Assembly: GCA_959607825.1 (NCBI GenBank) | Contig: CAUHNW010000001.1 | Span: forward strand, 1 to 64,000 | Direction of reading: 5' to 3' | DNA from: HGM13006 sp900757695 | GTDB taxonomy: Bacteria > Bacillota > Clostridia > Oscillospirales > Oscillospiraceae | DNA length: 64,000 nucleotides | Part shown: positions 58,248-64,000 of the stretch, one piece after another | Position numbering within the stretch: the stretch's first letter is position 1 | How the letters are laid out: each line of letters starts with the position of its first letter | The notes under the pieces: generated by a model | What the model saw: the letters and a program-made list of their open reading frames with translations, nothing else | Told to the model about the DNA's origin: nothing | The model's database searches: none | Translations under genes and position numbers: made by a program

Positions 58248-58960
58248 GCTTCCGCCTCCCTGATTGCCTGTTTCAGATCCACCGCACCGGTATACCATGC
58301 CTTACCGATGATACAGCCATCCATACCTGCATCCCGCAGTGCGGTCACATCCCCATTACAGGAGACACCGCCGCTGGCGGTAATGCTGCATGTGACCGCC
58401 TTTCTCAGCGCTTCCAGCCGCCTGAGATTTGGCCCAGACAGCGCACCATCTGTGGCAATATCCGTATAGATGATGGTCTCAACCCCCATGGCTTCCATCT
58501 CCCGGGCAAACTCTAAATCCTTTCGTCCGCTGCCCTGAACCCATCCGGCCGTCTTTACCTCGCCCTCCAGCGCATCAATGCCCACGGCAATACGGCCTCC
58601 ATAGGCCTCTACTGCCTTTTTCACAAAGCCGGGATCTGTTACCGCCGCAGAGCCAATGACCGCCCGACTGACGCCCAGCCGAAACACTGCCTCCAAATCC
58701 TTCATGCTGCGGATCCCGCCGCCCAATTCAATACGCAGCAGTCCCGTCTGGCACACCGCATCTACCGCACCGCCATTTTGCCGGACCCCATCCTTTGCTC
58801 CATCCAGATCCACCATGTGTACCCACCGAGCGCCAGCCTTGGCAAACCGCTTTGCCGTCTCCACCGGGCTGTCCGCCACTTGATGCACCGTGGAAAAATC
58901 GCCTTTCAGCAGCCGGACGCATCTGCCGTCCTTCAAATCTATGGCCGGATAAATAATCAT
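58241..58960 (-). CDS. hisA: Phosphoribosylformimino-5-aminoimidazole carboxamide ribotide isomerase (HisA)
   Basis: A 239-residue TIM-barrel isomerase of ProFAR to PRFAR. The start M-I-I-Y-P-A-I-D-L-K-D-G-R-C-V-R-L carries the catalytic Asp, and Y-T-D-I-A-T-D-G near residue 167 the second one. The start overlaps the hisH stop by 4 bp. Its C-terminus ends in A-E-A-C just inside hisF. Confidence 0.96.
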   Translation of the reverse strand: MIIYPAIDLKDGRCVRLLKGDFSTVHQVADSPVETAKRFAKAGARWVHMVDLDGAKDGVRQNGGAVDAVCQTGLLRIELGGGIRSMKDLEAVFRLGVSRAVIGSAAVTDPGFVKKAVEAYGGRIAVGIDALEGEVKTAGWVQGSGRKDLEFAREMEAMGVETIIYTDIATDGALSGPNLRRLEALRKAVTCSITASGGVSCNGDVTALRDAGMDGCIIGKAWYTGAVDLKQAIREAEAC

Positions 58961-59562
58961 TTTGTCAGCTCCCCAAAGTTTTTTAGTATGGTCATGCCCA
59001 CCGGCCCGCTTTTCTCCGGGTGGAACTGACATCCAAAGGTCATTCCATGGGCCACCATTGCCGTCACCGTCCCGCCGTAGTCTGTGGTCATCGCCAAGTC
59101 CTCCCCGCATGCCACCGCCGCACAGAAGCTGTGGACAAAATAGACATAATCTCCATCGGAAAGTCCCCGGGTCAGGGGATTGTTGTGGACAATTTTGATG
59201 CTGTTCCAGCCGATGTGCGGCAGCTTCAGAGCGGTTTCGATCCGTTCCACCTTGCCCGGAATAAGTCCAAGGCCCTGATCTCCGCCCATTTCACTGCTGG
59301 AATCCAGCAGCATCTGCATGCCGAGGCAGATGCCCAGCAGGGGCTTTTTCTCCGCCTGCCGCAGAATTGCCTGCTCCATGCCCCGTTCCCGCAGTGCTTT
59401 CATACACATGGGAAATGCGCCGACCCCCGGAAGGATCATGCCATCGGCCCGTTCCAGCTCCTCCGGTGCCGATACGATCTGATTGAAAAGCCCCAGATAG
59501 CTCAGCGCCTTGGTAACACTTTTGAGATTCCCTGCGCCATAGTCAATTACCGCAATGCTCAT
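58957..59562 (-). CDS. hisH: Imidazole glycerol phosphate synthase, glutaminase subunit (HisH)
   Basis: A 201-residue class I glutamine amidotransferase that supplies ammonia to HisF. The nucleophile elbow G-I-C-L-G-M-Q-M-L (Cys near residue 80) and F-Q/H-P-E-K-S near residue 184 (catalytic His-Glu) are present, and the N-terminal strand is I-A-V-I-D-Y-G-A-G-N-L. The start overlaps the hisB stop by 4 bp. Confidence 0.96.
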   Translation of the reverse strand: MSIAVIDYGAGNLKSVTKALSYLGLFNQIVSAPEELERADGMILPGVGAFPMCMKALRERGMEQAILRQAEKKPLLGICLGMQMLLDSSSEMGGDQGLGLIPGKVERIETALKLPHIGWNSIKIVHNNPLTRGLSDGDYVYFVHSFCAAVACGEDLAMTTDYGGTVTAMVAHGMTFGCQFHPEKSGPVGMTILKNFGELTK

Positions 59563-60137
59563 GCCAGCGCTCCTTTTGTGGACGTCACCTGATCCGATTC
59601 CACGCATACCGCCGTTTTCAGGCTCAGTCCCAGTGCCTTAAAAAGGCCCTCTGTAATGTGGTGGGCATTTTCTCCATACTCACTTCCAAGGTGCAGGGTT
59701 ATGCCGCTGTTCATGGAAAAGGCCCGCATAAATTCTTTGGTAAGGCAGCTGTCGTAATCACCGATCATAGGCTGGGGCATCGGTGCGTTCATCACCAGAT
59801 AGGGGCGCCCGGATACGTCTATGGCACAAAATTCAAGGCTTTCATCCATGGGGACGTAGCTGTGCGCAAAACGCACGATACCGATTTTGTCCCCCAGAGC
59901 CTCCTTCAGCGCTATGCCCAGTGTGATCCCCACATCCTCCACCGAGTGATGCCCGTCCACATAGAGGTCGCCCTTGCAGGTGATTGTTCCGCCGAAGCCG
60001 GCATAAAACAGCAGTGCATGCAGCATATGATCAAAAAATCCGATCCCGGTATCTACCGTAATTGCACCGCCATCAAGATTCAGTGAAACCCGCACATCGG
60101 TTTCTTTGGTTTTTCGACTGATTTCCGCCTGTCTCAT
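59559..60137 (-). CDS. hisB: Imidazoleglycerol-phosphate dehydratase (HisB, monofunctional)
   Basis: A 192-residue dehydratase with the two repeated metal sites F-F-D-H-M-L near residue 35, D-G-H-H-S-V-E-D-V near 62 and H-H-I-T-E near 162. It lacks the histidinol-phosphate phosphatase half found in enterobacterial HisB. The stop overlaps the hisH start. Upstream hisD ends 1 bp before its start. Confidence 0.95.
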   Translation of the reverse strand: MRQAEISRKTKETDVRVSLNLDGGAITVDTGIGFFDHMLHALLFYAGFGGTITCKGDLYVDGHHSVEDVGITLGIALKEALGDKIGIVRFAHSYVPMDESLEFCAIDVSGRPYLVMNAPMPQPMIGDYDSCLTKEFMRAFSMNSGITLHLGSEYGENAHHITEGLFKALGLSLKTAVCVESDQVTSTKGALA

Positions 60138-60138
60138 A

Positions 60139-61413
60139 TTAGAACCTCACTTTGATGGAATTGGCATGGGCAGTTAAATGCTCGCTCTCTGCCATGGAGA
60201 TGATCTCGTCCTTAACAGACTCCAATGCCGATCGGTCAAAATCTATAATACTCATTTTTTTCAGGAAGCTCTCCACGCTCAGCGGAGAGAAAAATCTTGC
60301 CGTTCCGGAGGTCGGCAGCACATGGCATGGGCCAGCCATGTAGTCCCCCAACGGCTCGGGGGTATTTTGCCCAAGAAACACCGCACCGGCATTCAGGATC
60401 TCCGGCAGCAGTGCTCTGGGCTCCTCCACCATCAGTTCCAGATGCTCCGGCGCAATTTCGTTGGCCAGCCGGCAGCACTGCTCCAACGTATCGCAGACAA
60501 TGACTGCGCCATAATCCCGCAGGGACTGCCGGATCACATCCCGGCGGCTGAGATAGCCCATCTGCCGCTCCATCTCCGCAGCCACCTGCCGGGCAAGTGC
60601 TTCCGAGGTGGTCAGCAGCACTGCACTGGCCATCACATCGTGCTCTGCCTGTGAAAGCAGGTCTGCGGCTGTATATGTGGGATTTGCTGTTTCATCTGCA
60701 ATGACCAGAACCTCAGAGGGGCCCGCCACCATATCGATGTCCAGTGTGCCATAGGCCATTCGTTTGGCCGCCGCCACGAAGGCGTTTCCGGGCCCCACCA
60801 GCTTATCGACCCGGGGAATAAAGCCCGCTCCATAGGTCAGCGCCGCCACGGCCTGTACACCGCCCACCGCAATGACCCGGTCCACACCGGCCACCCATGC
60901 AGCCGCCAACACAGCATCGTTGAGATTCTCCGTGGGCGGCGTTACCATGATGATCTCGCCGCACCCCGCCACCTTGGCGGGAACCGCATTCATGAGCACA
61001 GAGCTGGGATAGGCGGCCCGTCCTCCGGGCACATAAATCCCCACCCGGCTGAGGCCACGGACGATCTGTCCAACGGTTCCGCCCTTCATAGGGCTCTCCC
61101 ATTCCTTCGTTCTGGTCAGAAGCTCCGTCTGGTATGCCCGGATATTTTCCCCACTGCGCCGAAGCGCTGCAAGGAGCTTCCCCTCAATACGCTCTGCCGC
61201 CGCTTTCAGCTGCGTCTTGGATATCTCATAGGGCTCATTCCCATCAAATTTCATAGAATACTCCCGAACCGCCTCATAGCCCCGCCGGCGGACTGCCTCC
61301 ATGATTTCACGGGCGGACTGCTCGATGCCCGCACCGGTCTCCGCAGCACGTCTGCGCATGGCTTCGATCTGCTGTCGTTCTGCCGCTCCGTCTGCTTTTA
61401 CAATGGTGATCAT
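60139..61413 (-). CDS. hisD: Histidinol dehydrogenase (HisD)
   Basis: A 424-residue NAD+-dependent enzyme that oxidises histidinol to histidine in two steps. P-G-G-R-A-A-Y-P-S-S-V-L-M-N near residue 130, A-G-P-S-E-V-L-V near residue 231, S-Q-A-E-H-D near residue 255 and A-P-E-H-L-E-L near residue 320 are family motifs, with the zinc-binding Gln and His. The start overlaps the hisG stop. Confidence 0.96.
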   Translation of the reverse strand: MITIVKADGAAERQQIEAMRRRAAETGAGIEQSAREIMEAVRRRGYEAVREYSMKFDGNEPYEISKTQLKAAAERIEGKLLAALRRSGENIRAYQTELLTRTKEWESPMKGGTVGQIVRGLSRVGIYVPGGRAAYPSSVLMNAVPAKVAGCGEIIMVTPPTENLNDAVLAAAWVAGVDRVIAVGGVQAVAALTYGAGFIPRVDKLVGPGNAFVAAAKRMAYGTLDIDMVAGPSEVLVIADETANPTYTAADLLSQAEHDVMASAVLLTTSEALARQVAAEMERQMGYLSRRDVIRQSLRDYGAVIVCDTLEQCCRLANEIAPEHLELMVEEPRALLPEILNAGAVFLGQNTPEPLGDYMAGPCHVLPTSGTARFFSPLSVESFLKKMSIIDFDRSALESVKDEIISMAESEHLTAHANSIKVRF

Positions 61414-62039
61414 TTGATCTGCGCCTCGATTCTGTCTATAAAATCAAATACTTCTCTGCTGCAAAGCTTCATGCTGGCCGTATTGACAATCAGCCGAGCA
61501 CTGACCGGTGCAACCGTCTCAATGGGGGTAAGGCCGTTTTCCTTCAGCGTGGTCCCGGTCTGGACAATATCTACAATGCCATTGGCCAGTCCCACCAGCG
61601 GTGCCAGCTCCACGCTGCCCTCGATCTTAATGACGGAAACATCCATGCCCTTTTGGGCAAAAAAGTCTTTTGTCACATTCGGGTATTTGGACGCCACCAC
61701 ACGGTTCTGATATGTCCCGTAAAAGTCGCTGCCCTCTGGCACCGCCAGCGCAAACCGGCACCGGCCAAAGCCCAGATCCAGCATCTCATAGTAGCTGCCC
61801 CCGTGCTCCATCATGGTATCCTTTCCCACAATGCCAAGGTCACAGGCCCCGTGGGTCACATAAGTAATGACGTCTGCCGCTTTGCTGAGCACCACGTCCA
61901 TGGGATAATTTGCAATGGGCAGGATTAATTTTCTGGTGTCCGCCCGCACCTCGGTGCAGTCCAGTCCCGCCTGTTCAAACAGCGCCAAAGAGTCTTCCAG
62001 CAATCGCCCCTTTGTCACTGCGATTCTAAGCCGTTTCAC
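61410..62039 (-). CDS. hisG: ATP phosphoribosyltransferase, short form (HisG)
   Basis: A 209-residue catalytic subunit of the first step of histidine synthesis. The short form lacks the C-terminal regulatory domain and needs HisZ, encoded just upstream. T-K-G-R-L-L-E at the start, C-D-L-G-I-V-G-K-D near residue 66 and D-I-V-Q-T-G-T-T-L near residue 162 (PRPP site) are diagnostic. Confidence 0.96.
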   Translation of the reverse strand: MKRLRIAVTKGRLLEDSLALFEQAGLDCTEVRADTRKLILPIANYPMDVVLSKAADVITYVTHGACDLGIVGKDTMMEHGGSYYEMLDLGFGRCRFALAVPEGSDFYGTYQNRVVASKYPNVTKDFFAQKGMDVSVIKIEGSVELAPLVGLANGIVDIVQTGTTLKENGLTPIETVAPVSARLIVNTASMKLCSREVFDFIDRIEAQIK

Positions 62040-63214
62040 AGCTGCACCTCCCGCCTTCCCGCTGCATCAATAAGCACCAGCCGAGACGCCCCCAGCTGTT
62101 TTGCCTCTTTTTCCGCCGCCTCCGGCGTTTCCCCAGAGGAGAGCATCGCCGTCTGATCCGGAAGCTCCTCCAGTGCGGCTCTGGCTTCCCTCAGAAATCC
62201 AAGGTCGTACCAGATCAGTGTTTCCGGCTTTGCGCATTCCGGCCCAGTCAGGCATCCTGCCACAGCCTCCACATCAAGTCCGAATCCCGTGGCCGGAATT
62301 TCCTTGCCAAATTGACCGATCAAGCGGTCGTAACGCCCGCCGGAGATCACATTGGAGCCCGCCCCCTGAACGAATCCCCGGAATATCATCCCGGTATAGT
62401 ACTCCATGTTCTGGATCAGCCCCAGATCGAACTGCACATGGCCGCTGAGTCCGGCCTGATCCAGCATCTCATAAATATTTTGCAGATAGGAGATTGCATT
62501 CTGTGCTTCCGGCTGGGTGGTAAGCCCCCTTGCCTGTTCCAGCACTTCCACGCCCCCAAACAGCCTTGGAAGATTCCACAGGGCATTTCCCGCCGGTGTA
62601 TCCCGCCACCTTTTCAGCAGCTGACGATAGGCAACATAGTTTTTCTGCTCCACACACCGCCGCAGACGGCCGCATTCCGCAGGCTCCGCTCCCAGCTCCC
62701 CAAGCAGTGCAGAGAAAAATGCCACATGACCAATTTCCATGTGATAGTCCTTCACACCACAGGCTTCCAATGCATCAATGGCCATGGACAGCATTTCAAG
62801 GTCTGCCCGCAGCCCCTCCGCACCGATGAGCTCCACGCCGCACTGGTCGATCTCCGTCCGTGCACCTGTATGGATATCATCGGAACGAAATACCGTTTGA
62901 TTATAATATAGCCGCAGCGGAAGAGACATACTGCTCAGCTTTGTAGCTGCCACCCGTCCGATGGCAACCGTATTATCCGGCCGCAGCACCAACAGCTTTC
63001 CGGTACGCTCCACGCACTTCACCATGGCTTCCTGACTGAGCGGATGACCAGCCGCCGGAATGATATCATAATATTCCACATTGGGTGTCGTCAATTCCCA
63101 GTAGCCTCTGCGCCGAAACAGCTTCGTGGCGGCCTGTTCTACCTGACGGCAGGCTGCACACTCCGAAAACAGCCGGTCACGGGTTCCCTCCGGGGTTCCG
63201 ATGGTCTTACGCAC
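62036..63214 (-). CDS. hisZ: ATP phosphoribosyltransferase regulatory subunit (HisZ)
   Basis: A 392-residue histidyl-tRNA-synthetase-like protein without tRNA charging function; it forms the active, histidine-inhibited complex with short HisG. The N-terminal P-E-G-T-R-D and the class II core (L-R-P-D-N-T near residue 76, S-G-G-R-Y-D-R-L-I near residue 300) are visible. The start is GTG63214 with AAGGAG upstream. It is the first gene of the his operon. Confidence 0.93.
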   Translation of the reverse strand: MRKTIGTPEGTRDRLFSECAACRQVEQAATKLFRRRGYWELTTPNVEYYDIIPAAGHPLSQEAMVKCVERTGKLLVLRPDNTVAIGRVAATKLSSMSLPLRLYYNQTVFRSDDIHTGARTEIDQCGVELIGAEGLRADLEMLSMAIDALEACGVKDYHMEIGHVAFFSALLGELGAEPAECGRLRRCVEQKNYVAYRQLLKRWRDTPAGNALWNLPRLFGGVEVLEQARGLTTQPEAQNAISYLQNIYEMLDQAGLSGHVQFDLGLIQNMEYYTGMIFRGFVQGAGSNVISGGRYDRLIGQFGKEIPATGFGLDVEAVAGCLTGPECAKPETLIWYDLGFLREARAALEELPDQTAMLSSGETPEAAEKEAKQLGASRLVLIDAAGRREVQL

Positions 63215-63342
63215 GGATATTCAGCTCCTTCATTTCTTTCATTCGTTAACATATTATCATACGAAAGAAATATTCGCAATATCCAATCTGTCGAAATCCG
63301 CATAAATCCTGCATGATTTTTTGCCGATTGTACCAGAGCCGC

Positions 63343-63374
63343 AAAAGGAGCTGTTGCGTTTCCGCAACAGCTCC
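63343..63374 (-). terminator. Intrinsic terminator of polC
   Basis: A 12-bp perfect stem, GGAGCTGTTGCG / CGCAACAGCTCC, with a 4-nt loop; TTTT follows on the minus strand. The gap to hisZ (63215-63342) is AT-rich and should hold the his promoter, which I could not place with confidence. Confidence 0.92.
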
Positions 63375-63389
63375 AGCAAGATTTTTGGA

Positions 63390-64000
63390 TCAAAACAGCG
63401 TAACCTGAGAGGTTTCCGGCAAATCCCCAAATGCGCCCAGAGATCGCAGGAGATCCATATGGGTCTTGGACACCTTGGGACAGGCAGCACTGAACTCCTC
63501 GATGGAGATAAAATGCTTGCCTTCTCTGCCCTCCATAATATCCCATGCGGCGCTTTCTCCCAAACCGGATACTGCCACAAAGGGCGGCAGCAGCTTTCCA
63601 TCCTCCAAGTTAAACTTGGTGGCATGGGATTTATAGATATCGATGGGCGCAAACTCGAAGCCCCGGAGATAGAACTCGTAGCAGGCTTCCAGTGTAGTCA
63701 TCAGGTCTTCGTCCTTATCGGTAGACTCCGGATCGTTCTTGATGCGTTCAATGTGCTTCCGCACGGCATCGATGCCCTGGGTCATCATCTCCGCATCAAA
63801 GCCGCCCTTCTGGCTCTTCCGATAGAAATAGGCGCTGTAAAAGGCCAGCGGCTCATGTACCTTGAACCACGCAATACGGAACGCCATCATTACATAGGCC
63901 ACTGCATGGGCCTTGGGGAACAGATAGGCGATCTTGGCAAGAGAGTCGATGTACCATTTGGGGACGCCCAGCTCCTGCATTTTTTCTACCCAGCCATCCT
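63390..64000 (-). CDS. polC: DNA polymerase III PolC-type alpha subunit, C-terminal part (partial)
   Basis: The frame is open to the right window edge and ends at 63390. The visible 202 residues carry F-P-K-A-H-A-V-A-Y-V-M-M-A-F-R-I-A-W-F-K-V-H-E-P-L-A-F-Y, the finger/thumb-region motif of PolC, then a helical C-terminal part ending in S-Q-V-T-L-F. PolC is the replicative polymerase of low-GC Gram-positive bacteria. It is truncated by the window, not by mutation. Confidence 0.88.
   Translation of the reverse strand, partial: DGWVEKMQELGVPKWYIDSLAKIAYLFPKAHAVAYVMMAFRIAWFKVHEPLAFYSAYFYRKSQKGGFDAEMMTQGIDAVRKHIERIKNDPESTDKDEDLMTTLEACYEFYLRGFEFAPIDIYKSHATKFNLEDGKLLPPFVAVSGLGESAAWDIMEGREGKHFISIEEFSAACPKVSKTHMDLLRSLGAFGDLPETSQVTLF

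Noticed and set aside
1..64000. tRNA, rRNA, CRISPR or prophage
   Set aside because: I saw no cloverleaf-like sequences, no regularly spaced repeats and no phage structural genes. A dedicated scan (tRNAscan-SE, CRISPR finder) would be decisive.

Overview
The window reads as chromosomal DNA of a Gram-positive, spore-forming anaerobe of the Bacillota, class Clostridia, most likely an Oscillospirales-type gut bacterium. The evidence is a Spo0A-type regulator, a PolC-type replicative polymerase, IreB, an FtsH/RlmB/EF-G-like/Mrp housekeeping set, promoters of the TTGACA-N17-TATAAT type, and many flavin and iron-sulfur enzymes with no respiratory genes. The genus is inferred from gene content only.

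Layout. (1) 1-12.7 kb, plus strand: an accessory block of three TetR regulators, a two-gene ABC exporter, several GNAT acetyltransferases, an AlkD-like repair protein, flavodoxin-like proteins, an ICMT-like methyltransferase and a Cys-rich KTR protein. At least three genes here are broken: a CPBP protease by an in-frame TGA, a GNAT by a one-base frameshift, and a flavodoxin by an in-frame TAG. Two TetR genes carry palindromic operators inside the 17-bp promoter spacer. (2) 12.8-22.6 kb: a signalling block with a solute-binding lipoprotein next to a sensor GGDEF-EAL protein and an HD phosphohydrolase, a phosphodiester glycosidase, and an opposing GGDEF plus HD pair. (3) 22.6-33.1 kb: TraX-like protein, EF-G-like GTPase, a large membrane protein resembling a degenerate P1B-type ATPase, rlmB, ftsH, a ferredoxin-nitroreductase and an M23 peptidase. 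(4) 33.2-37.2 kb: a heterodimeric ABC exporter preceded by a 37-codon ORF and an intrinsic terminator, the layout of the B. subtilis bmrB-bmrCD attenuator. (5) 37.2-43.6 kb, minus strand: the most unusual part. Three paralogous SnoaL/NTF2-like proteins (one with nine Gly-Gly-Pro repeats) lie next to a crotonase-fold protein that keeps the presumed catalytic residues of 6-oxocamphor hydrolase, an ACT-domain protein, and a BaiCD/2-enoate-reductase-like flavoenzyme. (6) 43.6-56.7 kb: HtrA protease, Mrp ATPase, GNAT, YdcF, ABC-F, guaB, acyl-ACP thioesterase, DUF6062 protein, Spo0A, NlpC/P60 hydrolase and IreB. (7) 56.8-63.2 kb: a compact hisZGDBHAFIE operon, followed to the window edge by the 3' end of polC.

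How the genes may work together. Region 5 looks like a self-contained, CoA-independent pathway acting on a small cyclic or alpha,beta-unsaturated carbonyl compound. SnoaL proteins would do dehydration or isomerisation, the flavoenzyme would reduce a C=C bond, and the crotonase-fold enzyme would cleave a beta-diketone C-C bond. The substrate is unknown. Region 2 suggests that an extracellular ligand captured by a lipoprotein is read by a c-di-GMP enzyme, since no ABC permease is present. I saw no tRNA, rRNA, CRISPR array, complete insertion sequence or prophage in the window.
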